Of a DNA stretch of 64,000 nucleotides, positions 53,967 to 63,107 are shown in pieces. Where the stretch lies: contig NZ_JBEXCV010000016.1 of NCBI RefSeq assembly GCF_040605455.1, positions 1 through 64,000 on the forward strand, written 5' to 3'. The position numbers and the translations under genes are program-made. The number at the start of each line of letters is the position of its first letter. The first letter of the stretch is position 1. The notes under the pieces were generated by a model. That model had not been told where the DNA came from and searched no databases. It saw nothing but the letters and a program-made list of their open reading frames with translations. Source of the DNA: Embleya sp040605455. Lineage in GTDB: Bacteria; Actinomycetota; Actinomycetes; Streptomycetales; Streptomycetaceae.

Positions 53967-55076
53967 TCAGGACGCCTTTCGTCTGCCGCGTGGGCGCGCG
54001 GTGCCGCCTGCGTCGCGGACGGCGTCCTCGAGTTGGTCGCGGGTCATCCTGGACCGTCCGGGGACGTCGAGGTCGGCGGCCCTGCGGGCCAGTTCGGTCT
54101 TGGTGAGCGCGGACAGGTCCTCGGGCTGCTTCGCCGCCGAGCGGCCCTTCCTGCTCTTTTCCCCGGTCCCGGGACGGGATTTGCCGCCGCCGGAGGCCTC
54201 CTTCTTCCCGCGTGGCCGGGTCGTCGCGGCGCGACGCCCGGAGGTGCTCGCGGCCTCGCTCTTGCGTTTCCCCGTTCCGGTGCGACCACCGCGTTTCCCG
54301 CCGGCGGTGTCGACGCTGCGGCGCAGGGCCTCCATGAGGTCGACCACGTTGGTCGGCTCGGGTGCCTCCTCGGCGGCGACCAGCTCGCGGCCTTCGCGTT
54401 TGCTCTCCAGGAGTTCCTCGACGCGTTCGCGGTAGGTGTCGTGGTATTCGTCGGGGCGCCAGGGGGCGGCCATCGCCTCGACGAGTTGTTCGGCCATCGC
54501 GAGTTCGCGGTCCTTGAACGCGGTCTTCTTCGGAAGGTGGTCGAGTTCGGTGGCGGGGTCGCGGATTTCATCGGCGAAGTGGAGTGTCTCCAGGGTCAGG
54601 ACCCGGCCCTGGGAACGCAGGGCGGTCAGGTACTGGCGGCCGCGCATCACGAACAGGGCGATGCCCACGCGGTTCGTACGTTCGAGGGCTTGCCGGAGCA
54701 GGGCGTAGACGCGTTCGTACTCGGGTTTGGTGGGGGCGAGGTAGTAGGTCTTGTCGAAGTGGATGGGGTCGATGTCGGCGAGGTCGACGAAGGCCGTGAC
54801 GTCGATGGTGCGGGAGCGGCCCGGGGCGATGTCGGCGAGTTCGTCGCGCTCGATGGTGAGGTAGTGGCCGTCCCCGATGTCGTAACCCTTGACGATGTCG
54901 GCGTACCCGACCTCCTTGCCGGTGCGCTCGTTCACCCGTTGGTTGCGGACCCGGTCGGCGGTGCCGCGCTGGAGTTGGTGGAAATGGATCGTGTGGTCCT
55001 CGGTCGCGGAGAACAGCCCGACCGGGACGGTGACCAACCCGAAGTTGATCACGCCCGTCCACATCGCGCGCGCCAT
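53967..55076 (-). CDS. ku: Ku protein, non-homologous end joining
   Basis: 369 aa; ATG 55076 preceded by AGGAGGT. Bacterial Ku core: MARAMWTGVINFGLVTVPVG, RVNERTGKEVGYADIVKGYD, AFVDLADIDPIHFDKTYYLA, GIALFVMRGRQYLTALRSQG, DEYHDTYRERVEELLESKRE. The C-terminal ~110 residues are Lys/Arg-rich and end in a SAP/Rho-N-like helix pair (LSALTKTELARRAADLDVPG, MTRDQLEDAVRDAGG), seen in some Streptomyces Ku paralogues. Ku binds DNA ends and recruits LigD. No ligD lies next to it. Confidence 0.9.
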   Translation of the reverse strand: MARAMWTGVINFGLVTVPVGLFSATEDHTIHFHQLQRGTADRVRNQRVNERTGKEVGYADIVKGYDIGDGHYLTIERDELADIAPGRSRTIDVTAFVDLADIDPIHFDKTYYLAPTKPEYERVYALLRQALERTNRVGIALFVMRGRQYLTALRSQGRVLTLETLHFADEIRDPATELDHLPKKTAFKDRELAMAEQLVEAMAAPWRPDEYHDTYRERVEELLESKREGRELVAAEEAPEPTNVVDLMEALRRSVDTAGGKRGGRTGTGKRKSEAASTSGRRAATTRPRGKKEASGGGKSRPGTGEKSRKGRSAAKQPEDLSALTKTELARRAADLDVPGRSRMTRDQLEDAVRDAGGTARPRGRRKAS

Positions 55077-55282
55077 GCCCGTACCTCCTGTCGACGAACG
55101 GGTCGGCGGGCGCCGACCCGTCGAAACGGCGGGACCGCCGGACATCGGCGCGTCCGGCCGGCCCGCCGCGTGACGACACATCTCCCGGCGCGATCGACTC
55201 GTCCGATCGCGCACCTTGGCGCTATCTACCCCTTTTGTTAACTTTTGTCGCATGTAAGGGTCGACGGCTCCGCGGCTCCGCC

Positions 55283-56083
55283 CTACCGCTGGCTACGGAT
55301 CAGGGCATTCAGGCCGTCGATGACTTCGCGGTCGGCGGCGAGCGCGAAGAGTTCCTCGGCGGTGAGCGGGTCGGCGCGATCGGAGCCTTGCGCGGGGATG
55401 TCCTCGCAGACCAGGTACCGAGCCTTCCCCTCGGGCGTCAGGATGCTGACCCAGACGAACCGGATGCCGCTGTTCGGCTCGGTATGGCGTGCGGCGACGG
55501 CTTTGCCGCCATCGGGCAGCGTGCGTCGCTCGCATGTGTCACCGGGGACGTCCGGGCCGCCGGGCAGGCCGGGGGGCAGGCCGCACAGGCCGCGTTGTCC
55601 GGGCACGCCGTAGAACGAACGCACCGCTTGATCGGTGGCGGCGAGGCTCAGCGTGCGCCCCTTCTGCAGCCTCAGCAGGTACCAGGGGCCGACGTCCCCC
55701 GGGTCCTTTTCGACGGACTCGACCGCATCGGGGAGCCGGCGGTCGAGGATCTCCCGCAGTCGCTCCTGGGCGGCATCCGCCGCCGCGGCGAGCCCGGGAT
55801 CATCGGTGATCCCGGAGGCGGTCGGTCCGGGCACCACCCGGCCGGCCGCCGCGGGTCCCGACGTCCGCTCGGCGGGCCATTGGAGTCGCGCCGGGAGCAA
55901 GATGGCCCCGGTGACGAGACAGGCGGCCGCCAGGGTCCCGATGCCGGTGGTTATCCGGCGGCGCCGGTGGATCGCCTGTCCCCGGTTGCGGGCCGAGGCG
56001 CCGAAGTCGGGAAGCGTGGGTTCGTCCTTCAGGTCTGGCAGTGCACGGTTGAAAACGTCGTGCAGTTCAGCTTCGGTGATCAT
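55283..56083 (-). CDS. Single-pass membrane protein, probable partner of the adjacent sigma factor
   Basis: 266 aa; ATG 56083 with AGGAGA upstream. N-terminal cytoplasmic ~50 residues (ITEAELHDVFNRALPDLKDE), one membrane helix (TTGIGTLAAACLVTGAILLP), then an extracytoplasmic domain with several Cys (GQRGLCGLPPGLPGGPDVPG). It is downstream of a SigE-family sigma gene on the same strand, the layout of actinobacterial sigma/anti-sigma-like pairs such as CU044-type proteins. No zinc-binding anti-sigma motif is present, so the role is inferred from context. Confidence 0.6.
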   Translation of the reverse strand: MITEAELHDVFNRALPDLKDEPTLPDFGASARNRGQAIHRRRRITTGIGTLAAACLVTGAILLPARLQWPAERTSGPAAAGRVVPGPTASGITDDPGLAAAADAAQERLREILDRRLPDAVESVEKDPGDVGPWYLLRLQKGRTLSLAATDQAVRSFYGVPGQRGLCGLPPGLPGGPDVPGDTCERRTLPDGGKAVAARHTEPNSGIRFVWVSILTPEGKARYLVCEDIPAQGSDRADPLTAEELFALAADREVIDGLNALIRSQR

Positions 56084-56127
56084 GGGCCGGTCGTCTCCTG
56101 ACGTCGTCACATCGGTCCTGTTCAAGC

Positions 56128-56203
56128 AGGGTTCGAACACAAACGGGGGTTCGAACACGAGCGGGGTTTCGAACACAAGCGGGGTTCGAACGCAAGCGTG
56201 GCT
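56128..56203. repeat. Four 18-bp tandem repeats between sigma factor and membrane-partner genes
   Basis: Units of the form GGTTCGAACACAAGCGGG repeat four times with one to four changes. TTCGAA is palindromic, so each unit could be a binding site, or the array could adjust the spacing between the two genes. Confidence 0.65.
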
Positions 56204-56240
56204 CCAGCGCACGTCACACGGTCGAGGTCTCACCGCGGCG

Positions 56241-56747
56241 TCACGGACGCGGCAATTCGGCGAGTTCGTCGCCGAGCAGGGTTCGCAACTGCACAAGGCC
56301 ACGTGCCGTCCCCGAGCGCACCGCGCTCGGGGACCGGCCCAGCAGCGCGGCGGTCTGCTCGATGCTCTGGTCCTCCCAGAACCGCAGCACCAGGATCGCC
56401 CGGTAGCCCGGTGACGCCCGCGACAGCGCGGCCATCAGCGCCACGCGTACGTCCGGATCCCCGTTCCGCGCGGCGGGCGCGTCCGGCAAGTCCCCGAGCG
56501 GCGCCTCGCCGTTCGACTTCTTGCGCGTGGTGTCGATGTACGCCCGAGTCAGCACCTTGCGGGCGTACTCCGCCCGCGCGCCGGGCTTGTGGATGCGTTT
56601 CCAACGTATATAGACGCTCGTCAGCGTCGTCTGCACCAGATCCTCGGCGGCATGCCAGTCGCCGCACAGCAGGTACGCCGTCCTGCGCAGCGCCGCCCCG
56701 CGTGCAACGACGAACGCGTCGAAGTCGGCCTCGTCGTTCGTTCTCAT
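56241..56747 (-). CDS. SigE-family (ECF-type) RNA polymerase sigma factor
   Basis: 168 aa; ATG 56747 with GGAGCAAGG upstream. Region 2: FDAFVVARGAALRRTAYLLC, DWHAAEDLVQTTLTSVYIRW; region 4: RVALMAALSRASPGYRAILV, LRFWEDQSIEQTAALLGRSP, AVRSGTARGLVQLRTLL. This is the small Streptomyces SigE-like ECF group found with membrane-anchored partner proteins, here the gene at 55283. The signal is unknown. Confidence 0.85.
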   Translation of the reverse strand: MRTNDEADFDAFVVARGAALRRTAYLLCGDWHAAEDLVQTTLTSVYIRWKRIHKPGARAEYARKVLTRAYIDTTRKKSNGEAPLGDLPDAPAARNGDPDVRVALMAALSRASPGYRAILVLRFWEDQSIEQTAALLGRSPSAVRSGTARGLVQLRTLLGDELAELPRP

Positions 56748-57119
56748 GCCTTGCTCCGGCCCTCCTGTGAGATCCGCCGGTGTCACAGAAGAGGACGGAG
56801 CCACGCCCGGCAAACGCTGCGTGGAAGTCGGACCGGAGCCCATGTTTCGCCCGGCGCCCGTGTTCGGGGCCCTGCTCCGTCGGTGCCATCGGCTCGACCG
56901 TGCGGGCGTCGAACCCCTTGCGTGCGGCCGCGACGCGGGGCAGGTGCGCGATCGACCAGTCGACGATGGCCGTGGTCAACGCGCCTTACGTCGAGGTGAT
57001 ATCCACGAGCTACCTGGATACCGATCGGGTGCCTTCTTCACAAGAGGTACTTCCGCCGACCAGGATGATCATCGCGGCCGGATCGGCCATCGATCTCACC
57101 ACCGAGGAGTGGAATCGCC

Positions 57120-58580
57120 ATGAGCACCATGCGCGCCGTGAACTTTCGTGCCTACGGCGGACCGGAGGTCTTGGACGTCGTCAGGACGGCTCGGCCCGCG
57201 GCACCGCGCACCGGCGAGGCGCTGGTGCGGGTGCACGCCGCCGGGATCAATCCGGCCGACTGGCGCATGCGATCGGGCGAGGTGCGCCGATTCGGCGAGC
57301 CCCCGTTCGTCCTGGGCCTCGACCTGAGCGGAACCGTCGAGGCGGTCGGCCCCGACACGCCCGGTTTCTCGCCCGGCGACGAGGTGTTCGGCGTGGCCCT
57401 GCCGCCGCACGGCTCGTACGCCGAGTACGTCGTGACCTCCGCCGCCTCCCTGGCGCACGCCCCGCGCACCGTCGACGCGATCCACGCGGCCGCGCTCCCC
57501 GTTACCGCCCTGACCGCGTGGCAGGCGCTCGTGCGGGTCGCCGATACCCGCCCCGGCCACCGGGTCCTCGTGCACGCGGCGGCGGGCGGTATCGGTCACC
57601 TCGCGGTGCAGATCGCCAAGGCCCGTGGCGCCTACGTCGTGGGTACCGCGCGTGCCGCGCACCACGGTTTCCTGCGCGGGCTGGGCATCGACGAGGTCGT
57701 CGACTACACGGAAACGGACTTCACGACGAGCGTCCTCGGGATCGACATCGTGATCGACCCGATCAGCGGCCCGTACGGCCCGCGTTCCCTCGAAGTCCTG
57801 GCACCGGGCGGAATCCTGGTGGACGTACGCGGCACCGGCCCCGACCGCGGCGACCTCCACATCCGGGCCGCCGAGCGCGGTCTGCGCGTCGTCGAACTCG
57901 GCTTCACGCCCTCCGGCGCGGATCTGAGCGAGATCGCGGCCCTGGTCGACCGAGGCGAACTGCGCGTCGCCGTCGAGCGGGTCCTGCCGTTGGAGGACGC
58001 GGTGAAGGCCCACCAAGCGAGCGAGACGGGACGTACCCGCGGCAAGATCGTGCTCACCATGGCACCCGCACCGACCGACGACGACGCTCGCCACTGGCAG
58101 CAATGCATGGACGCGCTGTGGGCCGGCTTCGACACCCACGAGAGTGACGATTTCGTCGCGGCCGTACGCGCACTGGTCGCGAAACGGCCCGCGGACGACG
58201 CGGTCGCGGCGTACTGGATGGGGTCGGCGTACGACTCGACGGGCCACGAGGCGCAGGCCGCGCCGCACTACCGCCGGGCATTCGCCGCCGGGCTGCCCGA
58301 CGAGTTGCGTCGGCCCGCCACCGTCCAGTTCGCCAGTACGCTGCGCAACCTCGGCGAAACGCACGAGAGCATTGCCCTGTTGACCGCGGAACGGGCCGCC
58401 GCGACCGACGAACTCGACGACGCGATAACCGCGTTCCTCGCCCTGTCACTGGTCGACGCGGGCCGCGAGCGTGAGGCGGTCGCACTGGCACTCGGCGCAC
58501 TCGCTCCCCACCTGACCCGCTACAACCGCTCACTGACCAACTACGCGCGAGCCCTCGTCGAAAGCCCGAACGAGGAGTAG
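57120..58580 (+). CDS. Quinone oxidoreductase (zinc-free MDR) fused to a tetratricopeptide domain
   Basis: 486 aa; ATG 57120 with GAGGAG ten bases upstream. Residues 1-315 are an NADPH-quinone reductase-type medium-chain dehydrogenase: RAVNFRAYGGPEVLDVVRTA, VRVHAAGINPADWRMRSGEV, GDEVFGVALPPHGSYAEYVV, and the NADP loop VLVHAAAGGIGHLAVQIAKA; the C-terminus reaches RTRGKIVLTM. Residues ~322-486 are a TPR_5-like domain (HWQQCMDALWAGFDTHESDD, AAYWMGSAYDSTGHEAQAAP, FASTLRNLGETHESIALLTA), normally a separate protein. There is no stop, overlap or frame change at the joint. A true fusion or merging by stop loss are both possible. Confidence 0.8.
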   Translation: MSTMRAVNFRAYGGPEVLDVVRTARPAAPRTGEALVRVHAAGINPADWRMRSGEVRRFGEPPFVLGLDLSGTVEAVGPDTPGFSPGDEVFGVALPPHGSYAEYVVTSAASLAHAPRTVDAIHAAALPVTALTAWQALVRVADTRPGHRVLVHAAAGGIGHLAVQIAKARGAYVVGTARAAHHGFLRGLGIDEVVDYTETDFTTSVLGIDIVIDPISGPYGPRSLEVLAPGGILVDVRGTGPDRGDLHIRAAERGLRVVELGFTPSGADLSEIAALVDRGELRVAVERVLPLEDAVKAHQASETGRTRGKIVLTMAPAPTDDDARHWQQCMDALWAGFDTHESDDFVAAVRALVAKRPADDAVAAYWMGSAYDSTGHEAQAAPHYRRAFAAGLPDELRRPATVQFASTLRNLGETHESIALLTAERAAATDELDDAITAFLALSLVDAGREREAVALALGALAPHLTRYNRSLTNYARALVESPNEE

Positions 58581-58819
58581 CTCCGGGGCCGGCACCGGTC
58601 CCAGGGGTGGCGGCAGGTGGCCCGGCGCGGCGGGTCGTCGGATCGCCGCAGTGGAATCGGGCCACCGGTGGCCGCGTCACCCTGCTCCGTCACAGGCTCC
58701 GGCGCCGGGGCCACCCTCATGAGGCACGCATCGTCGTGCGGCAGCACCCGCACTCACCACCCGACCAGCCTCGCGGGCACCGAGTAGCGGCACTGGCGCA
58801 CCGTGCGCGACAGGCGCGG

Positions 58820-59068
58820 TCAAGCCGGCGGTGGGCCCTGGATGCGGATCAGCGAGACGAGCCGGGCGTCCTCGTCGACGTGGTAGGCGGCGACGCAACC
58901 GGCAAGGAGCACGTGGCGGAAGTCGCGTCCCCTGATCGGGATCGAGTCCAGGTGGTACGGATCCTCGGCCAGCCGACGCAGTTCCGCGTCGAAGCGCCTG
59001 CGCATCTCGGACGGCAGGGCATGCAGGCTGGACTGTGCGTCCTCGGCGAACCACATCCGAAAGCTCAT
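58820..59068 (-). CDS. RelE/ParE-like small protein, putative toxin
   Basis: 82 aa; ATG 59068 overlaps the upstream gene by 4 bases. Reads FRMWFAEDAQSSLHALPSEM, RRRFDAELRRLAEDPYHLDS, FRHVLLAGCVAAYHVDEDAR, LVSLIRIQGPP: the helix-hairpin then antiparallel-strand order of RelE-type proteins, including the usual strand ending in I-R-I. Catalytic residues of RelE are not clearly conserved. Coupled to a slightly larger upstream gene, it has toxin-antitoxin layout. Confidence 0.5.
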   Translation of the reverse strand: MSFRMWFAEDAQSSLHALPSEMRRRFDAELRRLAEDPYHLDSIPIRGRDFRHVLLAGCVAAYHVDEDARLVSLIRIQGPPPA

Positions 59069-59352
59069 CCCCGGGCGACCTTGCCGGGCTCGTGCAACCC
59101 TACGAAACCCGTACCGTCGCCGGCTTCGAGTCGTGCGAGCAACGCGTCGTCCTCCTCGACCGCCTCCGCCGGCAGACCCCATCGCGCCGCCACCAGCGGT
59201 ACGTGCGCAAGCGGAACGGATCCCACGGCGCGGTCGAATTCTTCGCGCCGGTCCTCGGGCAGGGCCTCCCGGATACCGTCGAGCGTCCCGGGGAGATCCA
59301 CGAACCGCCCGCCGATGCGTGTGTGCAACAACCTCGCGTCTCCCGCCTGCAT
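59065..59352 (-). CDS. Putative antitoxin-like partner protein
   Basis: 95 aa; ATG 59352 with GAGGAA 6 bases upstream (GTG 59358 possible). Sequence: QAGDARLLHTRIGGRFVDLP, GIREALPEDRREEFDRAVGS, VPLVAARWGLPAEAVEEDDA, ending VGLHEPGKVARG. No DNA-binding motif is obvious. The assignment as antitoxin comes only from size and translational coupling to the RelE-like gene. Confidence 0.45.
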   Translation of the reverse strand: MQAGDARLLHTRIGGRFVDLPGTLDGIREALPEDRREEFDRAVGSVPLAHVPLVAARWGLPAEAVEEDDALLARLEAGDGTGFVGLHEPGKVARG

Positions 59353-59818
59353 GTCCACTTCCTCGATCGACCGACGTGCTGCTGTCCGCCCGGCCCCGGC
59401 GGCCGGTACTTCATCGACGAACCCACCCCTCGGGCAAGCGGTCGCGATCGGCGCCGGCCGCTGGTGATCGAAGTCGGGGAGGGCAGTTCGCGATCGCCCA
59501 TGCGGCTCCTCCACCGGCGTAATGGCGTGCTCACAGCATCGGATTCGCCCGCTACCCGACGGCCGGGAGGCGAAACCTGCACGGCGCGGTCCGCCCGGTC
59601 GGGGCCGCGCCCCGTGCGGATCGGCCGTGTATCCCCGGGCCACCACTTCCGCCGGATCCGCGGCGCCGACCCGCACCGGTTCCGGTCACGCATGCGGGGC
59701 CGCATCTGCGGGTAGCCGCTTCCGGTTGTCGAAGGGCGGGCCCGCGTCGCACGATGCGGAAACCGTCGAACGGCCGAATCGGTATCGAAAAGCGATGGCT
59801 CGACGTCAGGAACAGTTC
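59353..59818. other. Intergenic stretch without supported gene
   Basis: Overlapping open frames exist on both strands but none reads like a protein. It holds the promoters of the divergent toxin-like pair and STAS gene. Confidence 0.3.
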
Positions 59819-60160
59819 ATGGGACTCACCATCCATCACAGCGCCGATCGACTCGTGGTCGAATTTCCGGCACGCGTGGATCGCCACAACGCGTCCGCCG
59901 TCCTGAACGGCCTGATGCGTCTCCTCAACATCCCGCTCGGCCGGGACTGTTGCGAAGTGGTGTTGGATCTGAGGGACACCATGTTCATGGACGAGACCGG
60001 TCCACGGGTACTGGCCGCCGTGCGGCGCGGCGCGGAACCCCTGCACCTGCAGGTGCTCTACCGGACGTCGGACGCCCGCACCCGACACATCGCGCGTGCC
60101 GCGGGCCTGACGCCCGCCGCCGAGCCGAGCCGTTTCGACCGGACCATGGCCACCCGTTGA
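59819..60160 (+). CDS. STAS-domain protein (anti-sigma antagonist-like)
   Basis: 113 aa; ATG 59819 with CAGGAAC upstream (ATG 59795 gives an 8-residue extension). STAS fold: LTIHHSADRLVVEFPARVDR, ASAVLNGLMRLLNIPLGRDC, EVVLDLRDTMFMDETGPRVL, LQVLYRTSDARTRHIARAAG. The phospho-acceptor position after MD is Glu-Thr (MDETG), so Thr could be modified. No kinase is adjacent. Confidence 0.7.
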   Translation: MGLTIHHSADRLVVEFPARVDRHNASAVLNGLMRLLNIPLGRDCCEVVLDLRDTMFMDETGPRVLAAVRRGAEPLHLQVLYRTSDARTRHIARAAGLTPAAEPSRFDRTMATR

Positions 60161-60302
60161 CGCGAGACCTGCCGACGAGCCCGAACAGAACCGATGGCGA
60201 GCATGACGGGCGGCCGTCCCCGGGCCCGCCCGTCGGGCCTCGCTTCCGCCAACCGGGAAGGTCGACCGGATACCCGGACGGGGTGAGCCGGTCGGCGCCC
60301 TC

Positions 60303-60617
60303 TCAGGTGCGATGGTCCTCGGTGCCCAGCCCCAGGGCCCTGGCGAGCTGCTGCACGTTCTCATAGTCGAAGCCGTCCGTCGGCAACCCGGCGACGAGGT
60401 CCACCAGATGGTCGGGTGCCGCTTCCTCGCGCATCCGCGCCAAGAGCGCCTCGCGATCGGCCGGATAGACGTCACGCGCCAGATGCCGGGCCAATTCACT
60501 CCGCGTCTGCACGTCGGTCGCGCTCATCCCGGATGGTGTTCCGCCCACGCCCGAGGTGCGTTCGACGAGATCCTCCATCGCGTTCGCGGGAGCGTTGTCG
60601 TTCTCGTTGGAGGTCAT
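60303..60617 (-). CDS. DUF2795 family protein
   Basis: 104 aa; ATG 60617. The C-terminal part matches DUF2795: ELARHLARDVYPADREALLA, RMREEAAPDHLVDLVAGLPT, FDYENVQQLARALG. Two small helical repeats; widespread in actinobacteria, function unknown, often near stress genes. Confidence 0.75.
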   Translation of the reverse strand: MTSNENDNAPANAMEDLVERTSGVGGTPSGMSATDVQTRSELARHLARDVYPADREALLARMREEAAPDHLVDLVAGLPTDGFDYENVQQLARALGLGTEDHRT

Positions 60618-60752
60618 GGCGTGTACCCCATTCGCGTCGGGCCCGAGAGCGTCAGGTGACCAGGATCCGAGTACAGGATTCCTTTGTCTCCTCGGTCGGC
60701 TCGGCGTCCGTACCGGTTTTCTCGCCCCTGCCCTTCCCGCCGCCCGTAATCG

Positions 60753-60950
60753 TCACCGACGCGACGTGTCCGGCCCATCCGCGCGGGAGGGCGTCCGGTC
60801 CGCCCGCACCCGGTGGTCCCCGTCGGCGGGCGCGGAACGCCGATACGCGTCCGACAACCACACCAGGGCCCGGGTCATCGCCTCATCTGCCGCCGAGCCC
60901 TCCACGTCTCGCCCCGCCAACCGATCCGAGTCGACCCCGTTCGTGCCCAT
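60753..60950 (-). CDS. Small hypothetical protein (65 aa)
   Basis: Frame from ATG 60950 to the TGA at 60753 with strongly G/C third positions; MGTNGVDSDRLAGRDVEGSA, AADEAMTRALVWLSDAYRRS, then a charged Arg/Asp-rich tail. No family recognised and no strong ribosome site; listed on codon bias only. The neighbouring 60951-61346 has no other supported gene. Confidence 0.35.
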   Translation of the reverse strand: MGTNGVDSDRLAGRDVEGSAADEAMTRALVWLSDAYRRSAPADGDHRVRADRTPSRADGPDTSRR

Positions 60951-61346
60951 CGCCCACGCTCCCTCGCTCGGCCGCCCATCCCGGGCGCCTGCACCAAGGC
61001 TGTCCACGTCGGCCGCCGACATGCACGGCGAACCGCCGAAGTTCGGGCGAGATACCGCCGACCCCACCTGACGGCTTCACCCCCGGCGCCGGCGCGCGAC
61101 CACGGGCAGCCCCCGCGGGGCCGTCAGGGCTATCCGCGTCCGGACGGGGCAGACGAGTCGAATGGGCAGCACGGTCCGAGTCGGCGCGAATCCCCGGCAC
61201 TCTCGGGCGGCGCGTCGGCCCGCTCGACGGCGCCTCTTCATCGCGCCGCGGCCCACGCGCGCGGCAGTGCCCTCGCACGCCCGTCCCGAAGGGGGCGGAC
61301 GAGGAGCAGCGGGCGGACGACGAGCGCGGAAGAGCCGACGACAGGG

Positions 61347-61895
61347 ATGACCATGGGAGACCACGACCGAGGGGACCACGGCGGCACCGAGCCCGACACT
61401 CCGGCCGACGCGGACCGGGAACACGGCTTCGACCGTCGGGAAAGTCCCGAGCAGCGAGCCGACCGCCAATGGGGCGAGATGCTCCAGGAGGTACGGGTCA
61501 CCCAGACCGGGGCGCAGATCCTCTTCGGCTTCCTGCTCTCCGTCGCCTTCACGCCACGCTTCGGACAACTGTCCGCATTCGATCGGAACCTGTATGTGGT
61601 GACGGTGATTCTCGGGGCGCTGGCAACTGCGGCCCTGATCGCGCCGGTGTCCATTCATCGCTCGCTCGCCGGCCACCGGCGCAAACCCCAACTCGTCCGC
61701 ACGACGGCTCGGCTGATCGCCATCGGCCTGTCCCTGCTGGCGGCGGCCGTCATCTGCGCCGTGCTGCTCCTGTTGCGAGTCGCGCTCGGGACGGGATACG
61801 CGTGGCTGTGGGCGGCGGTCGTCCTGGCCGGATTCGTCGGCTGCTGGCTGGTGCTGCCGATGCTGCTCAAGTGGTCCCTGAAACGCGACGACTGA
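61347..61895 (+). CDS. DUF6328 family membrane protein
   Basis: 182 aa; ATG 61347 (61353 possible) after CAGGG. Charged N-terminus, then ESPEQRADRQWGEMLQEVRV, TQTGAQILFGFLLSVAFTPR, FDRNLYVVTVILGALATAAL, IAPVSIHRSLAGHRRK, and two further hydrophobic helices; four membrane segments in all. The RVTQTG motif is the family signature. Function unknown. Confidence 0.8.
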   Translation: MTMGDHDRGDHGGTEPDTPADADREHGFDRRESPEQRADRQWGEMLQEVRVTQTGAQILFGFLLSVAFTPRFGQLSAFDRNLYVVTVILGALATAALIAPVSIHRSLAGHRRKPQLVRTTARLIAIGLSLLAAAVICAVLLLLRVALGTGYAWLWAAVVLAGFVGCWLVLPMLLKWSLKRDD

Positions 61896-62202
61896 CTCCC
61901 GTCCGACCGCGCTGCCGTTCCCGACAACGGCCGGTCGACGGGGATTTCCCGCTTCCGGGATGCGGCCCGAGGAACGAGATTTGCCGACGGGCCGACGGGT
62001 GAAGCTCTCCGACGGCCGGCACCCTCGATGACGGGGACGGCGCTCGCCCGGGTCGAAGCCGGCGCCGTCGAAGGCCGGCGAGGGTGGCGGAATCGGCGCC
62101 GCCAGGGCCTCGCCGATCGGCGCGGGCGGCCCCTCGGCCCGGCACAGCACGGACCACTCCGCTCCGCTCGCCGCCGGAAAGTGCCCGGCACACACTGGAA
62201 CC
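61896..62202. other. Intergenic stretch, nothing recognised
   Basis: No protein-like frame. Contains several GCCGG-rich short inverted repeats after the DUF6328 stop that could terminate transcription. Confidence 0.3.
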
Positions 62203-62460
62203 ATGGACATCATCGGCGCGAGGGCCATCGTGGTCATGCCGGACCACGACGAGGTCGAGGTGACCGTGGACGTCCACGACTGGCCGGTGGACGGTGACGC
62301 GTTTCCGCACACCTGGAACGCGGTGATTCCACTGGACCTGAGCCTGAGCGTGGGCGAGGAGATCACCCTGTTCGTCCAAGAGGAGAACACCGCTCTGGGG
62401 CATACGTGCGTGGTCGTGTCCAATACGGACCGGATGATCCGACTGTGCGCACACGAGTAA
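62203..62460 (+). CDS. Hypothetical protein (85 aa)
   Basis: ATG 62203. Acidic, beta-rich: IIGARAIVVMPDHDEVEVTV, DVHDWPVDGDAFPHTWNAVI, PLDLSLSVGEEITLFVQEEN, CVVVSNTDRMIRLCAHE. Codon usage is coding-like. No family recognised; size and strand pattern suggest a small beta-barrel. Confidence 0.55.
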   Translation: MDIIGARAIVVMPDHDEVEVTVDVHDWPVDGDAFPHTWNAVIPLDLSLSVGEEITLFVQEENTALGHTCVVVSNTDRMIRLCAHE

Positions 62461-62676
62461 AGCGGACCCGTCGAGGTCGACGAACGAGTCGACGAACACG
62501 CGGTCCGGCCCACCGTGAAGCGGGAGGTCGGATGGAGCGGGCTTCCGCACATGGGCGGTCCTCCTCTCCGGCGCACGCCGCCGGCGTGCTCCAAGGCTCG
62601 ATCCGCTCGACATCGCGCTCGCCGCGTTCTCGTCCGGCGCGTTCTGCGAGCGACTCGGCACTCGGACGGACGCCGC

Positions 62677-62991
62677 TCAGCCGTCCCTGTCGTGCTCGCG
62701 CGTGCCGGGCTCCGACGGTCGGGAGGCGAGGTTGCCGAATCCCGGCAGCTGGTGCGGCCCGCGCCGGCGACCGTCCCGGGGCATCTCCGCGGCCTCGCGG
62801 CCTTCGCTCCCCGGGTCCGGGGTCGAACCGGTGGGCAGGTCCCGCGGCGGGGGCGGAGGTGGGCGGCGCCTGCGCCGGGCTCCGCTCACCACGGGAATGA
62901 TGAGCAGGCCGGCAATCAGCAGCACGGCCGGAATCGCCACTGCCGCGACGATCCCGACCGAAGCCGGGGTGAGCTTTGCCAGAGCGATCAT
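62677..62991 (-). CDS. DUF6479-like small membrane protein
   Basis: 104 aa; ATG 62991 chosen (TTG 63018 also in frame). One membrane helix near the N-terminus (SVGIVAAVAIPAVLLIAGLL) followed by a basic stop-transfer (ARRRRRP), a poly-Pro run and a charged cytoplasmic tail (REAAEMPRDGRRRGPHQLPG). The pattern matches the DUF6479 group of Streptomyces membrane peptides. Function unknown. Confidence 0.6.
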   Translation of the reverse strand: MIALAKLTPASVGIVAAVAIPAVLLIAGLLIIPVVSGARRRRRPPPPPPRDLPTGSTPDPGSEGREAAEMPRDGRRRGPHQLPGFGNLASRPSEPGTREHDRDG

Positions 62992-63107
62992 GTGGGCATC
63001 GCTACCCCGGCCCGCCAAGGCGACACCTCGCGATCTCGGTGGACGGCTGCGGACGAGTCGCCGGCCCAGCCGGGCATGTCGGAGCGGTTCTCGGGAAGCG
63101 GGTTCCC

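Noticed and set aside
60416..62002. 528-codon plus-strand frame over DUF6328
   Set aside because: Different frame from the real DUF6328 gene; Arg/Pro/Gly-rich shadow.
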